Of a DNA stretch of 64,000 bases, positions 21,879-32,521 are shown piece by piece. The position numbers were made by a program, and so were the translations under genes. The notes beneath the pieces are model-generated. The model searched no databases. It was given only the letters and a program-made list of their open reading frames with translations, and was not told where the DNA came from. The first letter of the stretch is position 1, and every line of letters begins with the position of its first letter. The stretch is from Paralithodes platypus (lineage: Eukaryota; Arthropoda; Malacostraca; Decapoda; Lithodidae): the NCBI GenBank assembly GCA_032716605.1, contig CM064530.1, forward strand, positions 10,126,058-10,190,057, written 5' to 3'.

Positions 21879-23093
21879 ATGAACGCTAAGGTACAGTTGG
21901 TAAATATGTTTTAACAATAATGGAGATCCTTTCATATCAAAGCATAGCATATTCAGTTACTCCTATCTTCATATTACAATGATGAATACAAGCCCGTTAA
22001 ACATTTATTATCTGTGGCATATATTACAATGATGAATACAAGCCAGTTAAACATTTATTATCTGTGGCATATATTACAATGATGAATACAAGCCAGTTAA
22101 ACATTTATTATCTGTGGCATATATTTCGAGTAGAGAGAAAATGCAAACAACCAGTACAAGTAGAGGTTGTGAGTATTATGATATTGTGTTTAATTATTAT
22201 TGAGGGTTTGCATTGTTTTTGCCATTTCCGATCGATTAACATCACTCGTTTCCTCAGATCCCCCAATCATATTAGAGTAGTTAGAATTATATAAATTCTG
22301 CAGAATATATAAATCATAATCACAATATTACACAGTGACAAAGGGTAATATCCTACAATTACAATTCCTTCATTGACAAACACAAATGGGTTTATACTTT
22401 GCTGCGTGAACATCCAATATGCACCAGTGTTGCTTCAATGACTCAACAATAGTAACATACATATAATCATTGAGCTCAATTTATAATTAACTTTCAAACC
22501 GTGGTTAGATATACAATGAATAAATGCAGTGAATAAATTTCAAGCTGCTGTCCTGGTAGATATCCACTCATAATGTTTTGTTTCTCTTCAGATCGTCATC
22601 CTTTTGGGCCTGGCTGCCCTGGCTGCTGCCGACAACGACGAGTTCAGATACGGCTCAGACTCTGGAGTGAGTATAATCTTTCGTGGTTGTTTCGATATAT
22701 CCGTTATACTTGTATTGTACAACCTACAATGAAACATTAGTAAAACAGTTTGAATTTTTACAGCAAATTTTAATTGTCTCTTTTCACCGACAGTCATTCG
22801 AGTCCAGCGAGGCCAAGTACAACTTCAACTGGGCCGTCAATGACGACTCTTCTGAGAACCACTACGGCCAACAGGAGGCCCGTGATGGCGACAACACCCA
22901 GGGGTCGTACTACGTGCAGCTTCCCGACGGTCGCCTGCAGAAGGTCACCTACTACGTCGACGGTGACGATGGTTACGTTGCCGATGTCACTTATGAGGGC
23001 TCAGCTTCCTTCGAATCTGGATCCTACGAGTCTGCCTCCCGCGAGAGTTACCGCCCTCCCCAGCGCCGCTACGGATCCAACGAGTCCAAGTGA
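21879..23093 (+). CDS. CP2: RR-2 (pro-resilin-like) cuticle protein
   Basis: Exons are 21879-21890 (MNAK), 22592-22666 and 22794-23093 (stop TGA), all phase 0, with GTACAG and GTGAGT donors and CAG acceptors. The product is 128 residues. The signal peptide core is KIVILLGLAALAAA, the mature start DNDEFRYG. The RR-2 domain at about 38-98 shows NFNW, QEARDGD, GSYYVQLPDGR and GYVADVTYEG. The C-terminal tail is SYESASRESY then PPQRRYGSNESK. It differs from CP1 by a few substitutions (for example N for D in WAVNDDS) and uses TGA where all other copies use TAA. The role is binding chitin in the procuticle matrix, inferred from the family. ATTAAA-type polyadenylation signals occur near 23229-23250. 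Confidence 0.93.
21971..22120. repeat. 3 x 50-bp tandem repeat in CP2 intron 1
   Basis: Units at 21971-22020, 22021-22070 and 22071-22120 start ATATTACAATGATGAATACA. They differ by one base (CCCG or CCAG). Absent from CP1. Confidence 0.92.
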
Positions 23094-23260
23094 ACGACTC
23101 CACCGACGAAAAGGAATCTAAATATTGTATGAAGATTAATTATTCTCTCCCGCTCTATCCTGGCAACCCTCTCTCTGCTAGCCAGGATTCGTTTCGAAAT
23201 TATTTATTACCTCCGAATCTTTCCAATATTTATTAAACATCTGAATTAAAATATATACTA

Positions 23261-23650
23261 TATTTACCCTTTGTTACCTTAGGATTCCATTCTTCTTGTT
23301 AGCACATTCTTTGCAATTACACACATCCTCAGAATTAAAGCTAACACTATTATTTGTGATGCAAAGGAAAATAACTTTGCATGCCAACCCAATTCTATCA
23401 AACTATACGATAACCTACTTTATATTATATTATAACCAGCATTATGGTGACACTACAGGCTTAAGAATGATCTATCGTTAAAAGATTGTTAAAAATTCGA
23501 TCTGTTAGTAAAATATGGCACTATTAATTTATTATATTTTGGATAATAGCGAACACCGATAGTAATAACGACCTTTATTATTCAATGGCCTAACAACATC
23601 TCTATTACTTCATTTAGTGTAGTGCAAGTCTCTAGACAATTTTACTCAAT
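23261..23650. other. AT-rich intergenic sequence, nothing recognised
   Basis: No domain-bearing frame, repeat family or RNA gene is visible. Confidence 0.6.
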
Positions 23651-23652
23651 TT

Positions 23653-24165
23653 AAGTTTACCTATAGCCAATCGTCATCAAAGTTTACCTATAGTCAATCG
23701 TCATCAAAGTTTACCTATAGCCAATCGTCATCAAAGTTTACCTATAGTCAATCGTCATCAAAGTTTACCTATAGCCAATCGTCATCAAAGTTTACCTATA
23801 GTCAATCGTCATCAAAGTTTACCTATAGTCAATCGTCATCAAAGTTTACCTATAGCCAATCGTCATCAAAGTTTACCTATAGTCAATCGTCATCAAAGTT
23901 TACCTATAGCCAATCGTCATCAAAGTTTACCTATAGTCAATCGTCATCAAAGTTTACCTATAGTCAATCGTCATCAAAGTTTACCTATAGTCAATCGTCA
24001 TCAAAGTTTACCTATAGCCAATCGTCATCAAAGTTTACCTATAGCCAATCGTCATCAAAGTTTACCTATAGTCAATCGTCATCAAAGTTTACCTATAGTC
24101 AATCGTCATCAAAGTTTACCTATAGTCAATCGTCATCAAAGTTTACCTATAGCCAATCGTCATCA
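23653..24165. repeat. 27-bp minisatellite, 19 copies, one two-state site
   Basis: The unit AAGTTTACCTATAG-Y-CAATCGTCATCA repeats exactly every 27 bp from 23653 to 24165, and a partial 20th copy (AAGTTT) follows. The units appear identical except at position 15, which is C or T. In order the states are C T C T C T T C T C T T T C C T T T C. It is not a CRISPR array, because there are no spacers. Confidence 0.95.
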
Positions 24166-24234
24166 AAGTTTTGCTGTTCTCATGAATGATTGGAGGAGTT
24201 ATGCTTTAATGTTTAATTATATACTTAAGGGGAG

Positions 24235-24550
24235 ATCTCCACTTGAGGGATTTTTTTCTTGACCCCTTTCTCCCTCATGTTTAGCCCCATTGCTTTTGAT
24301 ATTATAAAACGTTTGCCCCATTAGTTTAGCGATTTTAAGAACTTTCACCCCATATTAAGACCTTTCGTGCCATTCAGGTGTCGATTTTATCCTGGCGAGC
24401 GATAGCGAGCCTTTAATTTAAGAAGAACCAGCCTTCGGCCGGGACATTTTTCTACCGAAAAATGTACAAATTTATCTTGAAAGGGACTCGAGGGGGTGTA
24501 ATTTTAAGCTTGATGGAGGTCTAGGGAATAAACTAAATACCTCCCCTTAA
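24235..24550 (-). mobile_element. Family A element, full length, minus strand
   Basis: TTAAGGGGAGATCTCCACTT at the left and ACCTCCCCTTAA at the right. It is nearly identical to 21056-21381 reversed, so these are recent copies. Confidence 0.87.
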
Positions 24551-24586
24551 GTATACCACTAGTAAGAGGGTAACACTTTCCTGTTT

Positions 24587-24832
24587 AAGTTTTAGTTATT
24601 ATACTAAGAGGAACGTATAATATGTTGAAGTTTTAGTTATTATACTAAGAGGAACGTATAATATGTTTAAGTTTTAGTTATTATACTAAGAGGAACGTAT
24701 AATATGTTTAAGTGTTAGTTATTATACTAAGAGGAACGTATAATATGTTTAAGTTTTAGTTATTATACTAAGAGGAACGTATAATATGTTTAAGTTTTAG
24801 TTATTATACTAAGAGGAACGTATAATATGTTG
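24587..24832. repeat. 41-bp minisatellite, 6 copies
   Basis: The unit begins AAGTTTTAGTTATTATACTA and ends ATAATATGTTK. Period 41, with only one or two variable sites (G/T in the last base; one TGTTAG for TTTTAG). Confidence 0.93.
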
Positions 24833-24927
24833 AAGTCAAATTGATAGAACTATTCCATCAGTATTTTCAAGGCAAAAACTAATGGTTTTCTTACTGTCAG
24901 AAAATTATATTCAACATATTAGGATCC

Positions 24928-25170
24928 TTAACCCCTTCTGTACCGACGACGTCTTCTTAATTGCATCTTAGCTATATTTAGAAGTTTGTCTTCAATTCCA
25001 AAAGGGCCTCCAGCAATTAACAAGCTTCGAACTATCTCGGCTCACCATTTTCACTACCACAGATCCTTCATATACTGCACAACATCGTTTAAATCCCCTC
25101 TTAATCGTTTAAATCCCCTCTTAATCGTTTAAATCCCCTCTTAATCGTTTAAATCCCTTCTTAATCATAG
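24928..25170 (+). mobile_element. Family C element, right end replaced by 20-bp repeats
   Basis: It starts TTAACCCCTTCTGTACCGAC, runs through the arm (TTAGCTATATTTAGAAG, GGGCCTCCAGCAATTAAC) and reaches ACTGCACAACATCGTTTAAAT, where the next entry begins. The normal right terminus is absent. Confidence 0.7.
25086..25165. repeat. 20-bp tandem repeat, 4 copies
   Basis: CGTTTAAATCCCCTCTTAAT x4, the last with one change. It starts inside the family C right arm. Confidence 0.92.
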
Positions 25171-25227
25171 TCTACTTGTTATCAGCTAAGGGTAAATTGA
25201 ATCTCATAGCAACTGACTTTTCGATAC

Positions 25228-25957
25228 TTGGCCCATTTAGTACCAGTCACGTGATATGTATTATATGCCGGCTACTATTAGACTGTTTTATTCTGTTTTA
25301 AAAGGGCCTCCAGCAATTAACAGGCTCTGAACTATCTCGCTTAACCCTTTATACTACCACAGATCATTTAACAGGCTCTGAACTATCTCGCTTAACCCTT
25401 TATACTACCACAGATCATTTAACAGGCTCTGAACTATCTCGCTTAACCCTTTATACTACCACAGATCATTTAACAGGCTCTGAACTATCTCGGCTTAACC
25501 CTTTATACTACCACAGATCATTTAACAGGCTCTGAACTATCTCGCTTAACCCTTTATACTACCACAGATCAATTAACAGGCTCTGAACTATCTCGCTTAA
25601 CCCTTTATACTACCACAGATCATTTAACAGGCTCTGAACTATCTCGCTTAACCCTTTATACTACCACAGATCATTTAACAGGCTCTGAACTATCTCGCTT
25701 AACCCTTTATACTACCACAGATCATTTAACAGGCTCTGAACTATCTCGCTTAACCCTTTATACTACCACAGATCATTTAACAGGCTCTGAACGATCTCGC
25801 TTAACCCTTTATACATCATCAGATCATTTAACAGGCTCTGGACGATCTCGCTTAACCCTTTATACTACCACAGATCATTTTTAAACTGCACAAAATCGTC
25901 TGAATATAGCTAGAATATAATTAAACAAACTTTGCCGTACGTTGCACTAGGGGTTAA
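25228..25957 (+). mobile_element. Family C element expanded by an internal 51-bp array
   Basis: It begins near TTAGTACCAGTCACGTGATA and ends AAAATCGTCTGAATATAGCTAGAATATAAT...AGGGGTTAA. The middle of the fold-back has been amplified, so the element is about 730 bp rather than 210. Confidence 0.7.
25315..25880. repeat. 51-bp minisatellite, 11 copies
   Basis: The unit runs ATTTAACAGGCTCTGAACTA, TCTCGCTTAACCC, TTTATACTACCACAGATC. CAGG recurs at 51-bp steps from 25321 to 25832, with one single-base insertion. It corresponds to the loop region of family C (GGCTTCGAACTATCTC...ACCACAGATCC). Confidence 0.93.
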
Positions 25958-26169
25958 TGGACTAATATAAATCTTCTCTGTCTCAGCGTCATAATAATGC
26001 CAAGTTTTCATAATTAATAACATATTTCGCTATAAAATCTCTGTAATAGCGGAATAATCGAGAAGGGAACATAACAATTTACCATCAGCGGGAGAATTAC
26101 AGGAATACAGGCTGTTCAGTGTGTATATCTTGCTCATACATCGTGTAACCCCTTCTGCATGTAATATAA

Positions 26170-26285
26170 TTTTTGTTTTCTATGTGGATGAGGGAGACAA
26201 AAGGTAAAACTGCCTGTGACGAGTGCCTCCCCCAGAGTTAAAAAAGTGACAGGGCCAAAATCAAGGAACGTTCGAGCCAATTTAA
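26170..26285 (-). pseudogene. LINE 3' fragment
   Basis: The minus strand carries CTCGAACGTTCCTTGATTTT, CCTGTCACTTTTT, GGAGGCACTCGTCACAGGCA and TTTTGTCTCCCTCATCCACA, as at 5900-6355. It abuts the next element. Confidence 0.65.
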
Positions 26286-26624
26286 GGAGAGATGGGTGTA
26301 TTAATTTGATAATTTAGGTATCTTTTTAATATTCTATTTGTTTTGTACCTAGACCTCCATCAACTAAAAAAAACAAACATTAGATCCCCTTTCTAGATAA
26401 ATTTATACATTTTTTCGGTAGAAATTTTTTCCGGTTTCTTCCCGGTTCGCCAGGAAAAAAATAAACACCTAAATAGCACGAAATGTCTAAATATTGACAT
26501 ATAAATGGGGCGAAAGGTCTTCAAATCGACAAACTAATGAGCCGAACGTCACAACATTTGAAAACTAATGGGGCTAAACACGAGGAAGAAAGGGGGACCA
26601 GAAAAACGGCCCATCTCCCCTTAA
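26282..26624 (+). mobile_element. Family A element, near full length
   Basis: TTAAGGAGAGATGGGTG at the left and CCATCTCCCCTTAA at the right. The central GC palindrome is shortened (TTTTCCGGTTTCTTCCCGG). It is inserted at the end of a LINE fragment. Confidence 0.82.
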
Positions 26625-26649
26625 CACAAAATCTGGTTAATATTGGTCG

Positions 26650-26764
26650 ATTTTAATCAGCTTAGGAAGAACCTCTTGGAAATCATCGGGTAAATATTAT
26701 CTCAACTAAGCTTATGACTTTTACAGTTCCTTCCCAAGCTGAACAAAATATTCTAACGATAACC
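26650..26764 (+). mobile_element. Family C element feeding into a 38-bp array
   Basis: It contains AATCAGCTTAGGAAGAACCTC, the loop, then TTCCTTCCCAAGCTGAACAAAAT and CTAACGATAACC. The right terminus lies in the next array. Confidence 0.6.
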
Positions 26765-27030
26765 AAAATACAATGAAGAAATGTTTCACGGTACCGGTAG
26801 TGAAAATACAATGAAGAAATGTTTCACGGTACCGGTAGTGAAAATACAATGAAGAAATGTTTCACGGTACCGGTAGTGAAAATACAATGAAGAAATGTTT
26901 CACGGTACCGGTAGTGAAAATACAATGAAGAAATGTTTCACGGTACCGGTAGTGAAAATACAATGAAGAAATGTTTCACGGTACCGGTAGTGAAAATACA
27001 ATGAAGAAATGTTTCACGGTACCGGTAGTG
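26765..27030. repeat. 38-bp minisatellite, 7 copies
   Basis: Unit AAAATACAATGAAGAAATGT then TTCACGGTACCGGTAGTG, repeated without visible variation. Each unit ends in the CGGTACCGGTAGTGAAAAGG-type terminus of family C, so the array appears to amplify the right end of the preceding element. Each unit contains the palindrome CGGTACCG. Confidence 0.93.
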
Positions 27031-27287
27031 AAAAGGTAAATATAATCATGGTTATTGATGAATATACAAACTCAGATAATCCACCTATTTAAACAACCTT
27101 ACGGTACTGATATTCCTACAAGGAAAAAATTAACGGAATCCAATGCAATTGGATTGCTTTGCACATCCATTGAGTCATTACAGCATGTCCTTAATTAAGC
27201 AGCTCAAGCTACAAAAGCCTACATAAATTTTAGATTTTGCATGACTGGCTAACATTAAGGTTAATGATGAGGTTAAATTGTGGTTAT

Positions 27288-27312
27288 AGCTGGCTGGCTG
27301 GCTGGCTGGCTC
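27288..27312. repeat. (GGCT)n short tract
   Basis: Five GGCT units. Confidence 0.85.
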
Positions 27313-27534
27313 TCATAATGGTTTGCCTAACCTTCTTTGTATTGCATCTGGAGCTACAAGAATGGGAACTCTGGGGTGTGGTAGAAGTGCAACAACCTTG
27401 GGACCACACCTAGCAAGTCAAGGTCACGCCAACTTTGCTCTATTTTGCCGCCATATTGTTCACCTACGGATGAGCTACGTCGGCCTTCCAGAGATACTGT
27501 ATATAACTATCTATCCATATAGCTCTCTATCTAT

Positions 27535-28050
27535 TGCCGGATACCGTGATCCCCGAAGGTGTGGCCACTAACGAAGCGCCCCATGTACCTCCTCCCCCAG
27601 TCAGTCAACGTCCCTCCTCCCATCCAGCACTTCTTTCACGCATATACTTCTTAACTCCATCCTTCCACCTCTCACTTGGTCTAGTACCTCTGCCTCTGTC
27701 CTTCCACCTCACTCTCGTACACTCTCTTAGTCATTCTCTCGCTTCCCATACGTTTCACATGACCAAATCATCTCAAAGTGTTCCTTTTCACACTTCCCAA
27801 CACATCTACATCCACACCAAACCTCTCTCGTACTTCCTCATTCGTCTGTCTATCCCTCCATGTAACTCCGCACGCACTTCTCAAGTAACTCATTTCCACG
27901 CATCTCACTCTTGGTTTGAGTCTCCACCAACGTCCATGCTTCGCTTTCATAAGTCAATATCGGGATTACCACACTGTCATGCAAGCTCTTTCATGCTGAC
28001 CACCCTATTTCTTGTTACTGCTTTCAGCGTTCCTACAACCCTCTTATATA
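27535..28050 (-). pseudogene. Non-LTR retrotransposon ORF2 C-terminal fragment (RTE-like)
   Basis: On the minus strand 27950-27768 reads LRSACGVTWRDRQTNEEVRE then RFGVDVDVLGSVKRNTLR, the typical post-RT tail (…RNEEVRERxGV…VLxxxxxLRWFGHVxRM…). Downstream GHV-like and VYESEVEG-like stretches follow across frame breaks. The 3' end points to a short GATA-like run at 27505-27535. The 185-codon plus-strand frame over the same DNA is its antisense shadow. Decayed; clade by pattern only. Confidence 0.7.
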
Positions 28051-28343
28051 CAACTGCCAACGGTAATATCTGGTACACTACTATATGGTAAACTTGAAGC
28101 AGAAAACATTGATTGGGGGAAAACACTGACTAAAGGGCATGTATTTAGGGAAGGTTTCAAAACATTTCGTTACCGTGTCAGAATTGTTCAAAAATATGTG
28201 TGCCACCTCTATGTGTCGGCGAATATACAGGCAAACAAATAAAAAAAAATACAAAATAAAAGTAAAAAAAATGAGAAGTAAAATAAAAAAAAAATATATA
28301 TATAAAAGCTCTGAGCGAAGTCATAACCAGGGCTATTGAAAGA

Positions 28344-28678
28344 TTAAGGGAAGGTTTTTAGTTGATTCCCTAGACTTCCATCAAGCTTAAAATTACTCGC
28401 CCTAGACCCCCTTTCAAGATAAATTTGTACATTTTTCGGTAGAAAATTTCCCGGCCGAAGGCCGGTTCCCCTTAAATTACAGGCTCGCTATCGATCGCCA
28501 GGAAAAACTCGACACCTAAATGGCACGAATGGTCTTAAAATTGACAGAAATGGGGCGAGGGTTCTTAAAATAGCCAAACTAATGGGGCTAACGTCTTAAA
28601 ATCTCAAAAGCAATGGGGCTAAACATGAGGGAGAAAGGGGTCCAGAAAAAAATCCTCCAGGTGGAAATCTCCCCTTAA
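28344..28678 (+). mobile_element. Family A element, full length
   Basis: TTAAGGGAAGGTTTTTAG at the left, GTGGAAATCTCCCCTTAA at the right, all landmarks including TTTCCCGGCCGAAGGCCGG. Confidence 0.87.
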
Positions 28679-28734
28679 ACACCTGAATAACTACATCGGG
28701 GTGTCGGTTTTTACTATGCCCTATCGATATTGGC

Positions 28735-28866
28735 AACATCGTTCTTAACACCAATAACACCCCAAATTAAATTAATGCAAGCACGTGATTCTCCCAGGAT
28801 TCGAACCTAGGATAGCACATACAGAACAGCTGACACGCTCTAACCATTACACCATCGAGACCGTAT
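28735..28866 (-). mobile_element. tRNA-derived SINE, copy 2
   Basis: The minus strand shows GATGGTGTAATGGTTAGAGC, a B-box GGTTCGAATCCTGGG, then CATTAATTTAATTTGGGG. It has the same head and body as 9010-9145. The tRNA-like head is better preserved here, but the shared body argues against a tRNA gene. Confidence 0.7.
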
Positions 28867-29008
28867 GAGGACGCGTTACTTCACTGAATGTTGGCTATCC
28901 TACTACCCATATTATTAAGTTTACAAAAGATCTGTGTCAGTCAGAGGGTAAATTGAAATCGTGTTGTTCTATATTCCTTGAAGGCTTGCCAAAGTTGAGC
29001 TAAACCGT

Positions 29009-29035
29009 TTAAGGTGGGATGGGCGTATTCATTTG

Positions 29036-29076
<41 letters not shown>

Positions 29077-29401
29077 CAATGTTTTAGTTTCCTCCCTTAA
29101 CCTACACCAAGCTTTAAAAAAACACCCCCCCCAAGACCCTCCTTCAAGATATAGTTGTAAATTTTTCGCTAACAAAATGTCTAGGCCGAAAGCCGGTTCC
29201 TTTGAAAATACAGGCTCGCTATCGCTCGCTAGGAAATAATAGACACCGAAATTACACGAACAGTCTTAATATTGGCAACAAATGGGTCGAAAAGTCTTAA
29301 AATCGCCAAACTAATGGACCGAACGCCATAAGACTTGACAACTAGTGGGGCAAAACATGAGGAAGAAGGGGGGACCAGAAAATCGACCTCTCTCCCCTTA
29401 C
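29009..29401 (+). mobile_element. Family A element with (AT)n expansion
   Basis: It starts TTAAGGTGGGATGGGCG, contains (AT)n at 29039-29071, then the family landmarks, and ends TCTCTCCCCTTAC. Confidence 0.8.
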
Positions 29402-29450
29402 TAGGACTACGAAAGCGACTACAAATAAAGAATGTACCCACCCTAATGAG

Positions 29451-29650
29451 TTAACCCTTTGAGTACCAGCGACGTGTGTTATATTGTATTCTAGCTATAT
29501 TTAGACGATAGTATGCAGCTTAGGAAAGATCGGTGGTAGTTAGATAGTTTGCACCTTTATTATTTGCTAGAGGTCCTTCCTAAGCTGAATAAGCTCATCT
29601 AATAGTTGCCAGAATATGATAAAAGGGACGTCCCTGGTACTGAAGGGGTT
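29451..29650 (+). mobile_element. Family C fold-back element, complete
   Basis: TTAACCCTTTGAGTACCAGC at the left; GTCCCTGGTACTGAAGGGGTT at the right. The arms AGACGATAGTATGCAGCTTAGG and CCTAAGCTGAATAAGCTCATCTAA pair. Confidence 0.82.
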
Positions 29651-29707
29651 ATTATTATATATATATATATTTTTTATTTATTTTGTTTTATTATAGGTGA
29701 TTACATG

Positions 29708-29897
29708 TGTTTAAGAGGTGGGATGGTTGGTTTATCTGGGCCCCTTTCTTCCTCATGACACGTAAATGTCACGGAAGATCTTAAAATTGACAGAAGTGGG
29801 GCGAAAACTCTTAAAAATCAAAACTAACAGGGCTAAGCATGATGGAGAAGGGGTTTAAGGGAAGATAAACCCTGAAGGCATAATTATCTCCCCTTAA
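29708..29897 (+). mobile_element. Family A element, internally deleted
   Basis: TTTAAGAGGTGGGATGG is followed directly by right-half blocks (CACGGAAGATCTTAAAATTG, GGGCTAAGCATGATGGAG) and a terminal TCTCCCCTTAA shared with the next element. Confidence 0.6.
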
Positions 29898-30219
29898 GGA
29901 GAGGTATTTAGTTTGTTCCCTAGACCTCCATCAACCTTAAAATTACACCCCCTCGAGTCCCTTTCAAGATAAATTTGTACATTTTTCGGTAGAAAAATTT
30001 CCCGGCCGAAGGCCGGTTCCTCTTAAATTACAGGCTCGCTATCGCTCGCCAGGATAAAATAGACACCTGAATTGCACGAAAGGTTTTAATATGGGGTGAA
30101 AGTTCTTAAAATCGCTATACTAATGGGGAAAACGTTTTATAATATCAAAAGCAATGGGGCTAAACATGAGGGAGAAAGGGGTCTAGAAAAAAATCCCTCG
30201 AGTGGAGATCTCCCCTTAA
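29894..30219 (+). mobile_element. Family A element, full length
   Basis: It is nearly identical to 21056-21381, including GAGGTATTTAGTTTGTTCCC and GAGTGGAGATCTCCCCTTAA. It shares its left TTAA with the preceding fragment. Confidence 0.87.
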
Positions 30220-30280
30220 GCATAGCAAGCTGGCTCTAAAACCAGCACAATAGAAGTGCAACATAAACAGACAAACTACA

Positions 30281-30580
30281 AGTATAGCCTAAGAATGTGG
30301 TCAAGAATAGCAAACAGAAGAAGAAGGATGTAGAGAATATAAAATAATAAAAAAGAAAACGGGAATAAAAGACAAAAACAATCATAGCCTAAGCATCTGG
30401 TCAAGACTAGCAAAAAGATGAATATAGATAGTAGAACAGATAAATATATACGAAAAGAAATAAAAAAACAAATGAAAATCAGTATAGCCTAAGAATGTGG
30501 TCAGCAATAGCAAAAAGAAGAATATATGGAAGAGAAAATGGCCCCTGATGGAAAAAAAGAAGAAACAAAAACAAAAAACG
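30281..30580. repeat. 100-bp repeat, 3 diverged copies
   Basis: TATAGCCTAAGMATSTGGTC recurs at 30281, 30381 and 30481, each followed by AGCAAAAAGAAGAAT-like purine-rich sequence. Confidence 0.8.
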
Positions 30581-30779
30581 GGAAAAGCAGGGTGCCCCCG
30601 AGAGTAATACAGTGTAAACTCCGAGCAAGGCTGTTCCATGAGATTGCCACTTGCCACCTAGGAAAAACTAAGGGCGTTTGAGATCTAGTTCATTACCACA
30701 CGTACGTGCTGTTTTGCTCCTGTGTGAGCACGTGTTTAAAGGTCCTGGTTGACTGTCTATGTGTAGATTGCACATACGA

Positions 30780-31022
30780 GTTACCTATCTATCTATCTAT
30801 TGCGGGACGCCGTGATTCCCGAAGGGGTGGCCACAAACGAAACGCCACCAAGCACCTCTGTCCCCAGTCAGTCGACGCTCTTAGTCCCATCCAGCACCAT
30901 TTTCACGTATATACAGTACTTCTTAACTCCATCCTTCCACCTCTCACACGGATTACCTCTCCCTCTCTGTCCTTCCACCTCACTCTCATACACTCTCTTG
31001 GTCATTATCTCGCTTCCCATAC
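30780..31022 (-). pseudogene. RTE-like LINE 3' end, copy 2
   Basis: It matches 27535-27760 on the same strand (CCACACCTTCGGGGATCACG-type 3' end, GAGGTGGAAGGACAGAG). The minus-strand 3' tail is (ATAG)n at 30785-30800, so this family carries a tetranucleotide tail. Confidence 0.65.
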
Positions 31023-31126
31023 TAATTAAGAATTACCAACGATAATTTATACTCTGATTATCTTTGATTAGGGAAACAAACAAACAGACGCAGGACCAAG
31101 AATGCAAAACAAAAACTCCGTACACA

Positions 31127-31506
31127 TTAAGGGGGGTGACCTGCTTATTTCTCTCCTTTTCTCTCTTTCTCTGGCTTGTATCCATTCGGCCCCATTCAGC
31201 CTACTGTTTTAAGATATTTATTCTCATCCAGGTGTCGATTTATTCCTGGGGAGGGATGGCGAGCCAGCATTGTATGGAGAAATCCGGCTTCGCCGGAGAA
31301 ATTTTTCTATCGAAATATGTGCAAATTTAGCCTGCTGACAAAAACTTTATATAATATATGGGGTCTCGCTGCCGCTCGCCAGGAAATAATCGACAGCTAG
31401 ATCGGGATAAACGTCTTAATACAGTAGGCTGAATGGGGCCGAACGAATACAACCCAGAGCGAGAGAGGTAGAGAGAAAAACAAAATAACGAGGTGGGCCC
31501 CCTTAG
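31127..31506 (+). mobile_element. Family B fold-back element, full-length reference copy
   Basis: It runs from TTAAGGGGGGTGACC to GGTGGGCCCCCTTAG. The two arms are inverted: TTGTATCCATTCGGCCCCAT ... against ATGGGGCCGAACGAATACAA, and CCAGGTGTCGATTTATTCC against GGAAATAATCGACAGCT. The centre carries the CCGGCTTCGCCGGAG hairpin. It is about 380 bp and noncoding. The central and CTCGCTxxCGCTCGCCAGG modules are shared with family A. Confidence 0.85.
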
Positions 31507-31574
31507 ATTCCGTATGCCCCACCCCTGTACTGTACGCACTGTTGTAATCCAATTTAGCAATAAAGGTGCAACCG

Positions 31575-31640
31575 CTGATCTCGCAAGCCACTGTGTAAGG
31601 TAGGGGTTCGAATCCTTGCCTAACCCTGTATAGTTCGGTA
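31575..31640 (+). mobile_element. tRNA-like sequence
   Basis: GGTTCGAATCC (31605-31615) lies after GATCTCGCAAGCCACTG. The A-box is weak and the acceptor stem does not pair, so it is more likely a SINE or a tRNA relic than a tRNA gene. The region 31680-32015 shows nothing else. Confidence 0.3.
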
Positions 31641-32019
31641 GGAAGAAAGTGGCATGGATAAATAAGTGTGGCATTTAATCCATTAATTTCGCATACTTCA
31701 GTACAATGTTGACGTTTATATACATCATGTTAGCATTGAGCAATATTTTCCACTTGAGTCAGTCAGTAGCCAGCTCATACTCCCACAAGGGGTAGGGAGG
31801 ATCAGCAAGAGACACAAGAAAGGAACAAAGAAGTGAAGAACACATATAACACTTCGCCCACAAAAAGCAACCACACAACCATTCAGAAGGACCAATCACC
31901 AAGCACCCATCATCTTGTTGTTCCTTATGTAAATATAACTATTAGGATTGGTTCATGAATACAATGTCTATAAATAAAGTGGCAAACACGATTTACTTGT
32001 CAATAGTTTAAATTTATGC

Positions 32020-32218
32020 TCATAAACAATTCTCTTTATCTTTACGCTAGCGGTGAAAACAAAATTAGAGGTCTACATTTTGTATCCTCATAAGCAATTC
32101 TCTTTATAATTTTGTTCGCGGTGAAAACAAAATTACAAGTATAAATATTTTAACCTCATACAAAATTCTCTTTATCTTTATGTTCGCGGTGAAAACAAAA
32201 TTACAGGTCTAAAATTTG
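32020..32218. repeat. 66-69-bp repeat, 3 copies
   Basis: CTCATAARCAATTCTCTTTA and GCGGTGAAAACAAAATTA recur three times with moderate divergence. Confidence 0.8.
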
Positions 32219-32405
32219 AATGAGTGCAGAAATCGCGACTCCTAACCTCTGTAACTCAAAAAGGGCTAGAGCAAATGGGCTGTACATGTCCACACCTATT
32301 CCCTGGCTAAGTCTTCCTATTTGGTAGAAAAACTAGTTCGCGTATTCTAGTTATTTTTGAGTTACAGAGGTTAGAGGTTACGATGTCTGCCCAACCTTGA
32401 ATGAA
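32218..32405. mobile_element. Family H element
   Basis: CCTCTGTAACTCAAAAAGGGC and its inverted partner TTTTTGAGTTACAGAGGTTA flank ACACCTATTCCCTGGCTAAG. Confidence 0.6.
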
Positions 32406-32521
32406 CAGACTATATTAATAAAGTAGTTCCCGTTTTGCTTCCAATGATTTTTGTGGTAAGAATTGATTACCAGACCCTTAAGTAAGTAAACTAATTTAAT
32501 TTTTATTCATAATCAATTATT

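Noticed and set aside
22683..23093. A 136-codon frame starting upstream of CP2 exon 3
   Set aside because: Its first 37 codons lie in intron 2; the acceptor at 22791-22793 and comparison with the six sister genes fix the exon start at 22794.
23653..24165. Regular short repeats resembling a CRISPR array
   Set aside because: Units are directly adjacent with no unique spacers, and the genome is clearly eukaryotic.
27534..28091. A 185-codon plus-strand frame
   Set aside because: It is antisense to a recognisable LINE ORF2 C-terminus on the minus strand and shows no domain of its own.
28735..28866. tRNA gene on the minus strand
   Set aside because: A and B boxes are present, but the acceptor stem is poor and the same tRNA-unrelated body follows in a second copy at 9010-9145, so it is a SINE.
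24235..30219. Family A elements as tRNA-type SINEs
   Set aside because: Paired TTAA or TTCA borders, inverted GGGGAG/CTCCCC ends and no A/B boxes or A-rich tail argue for DNA-type elements.
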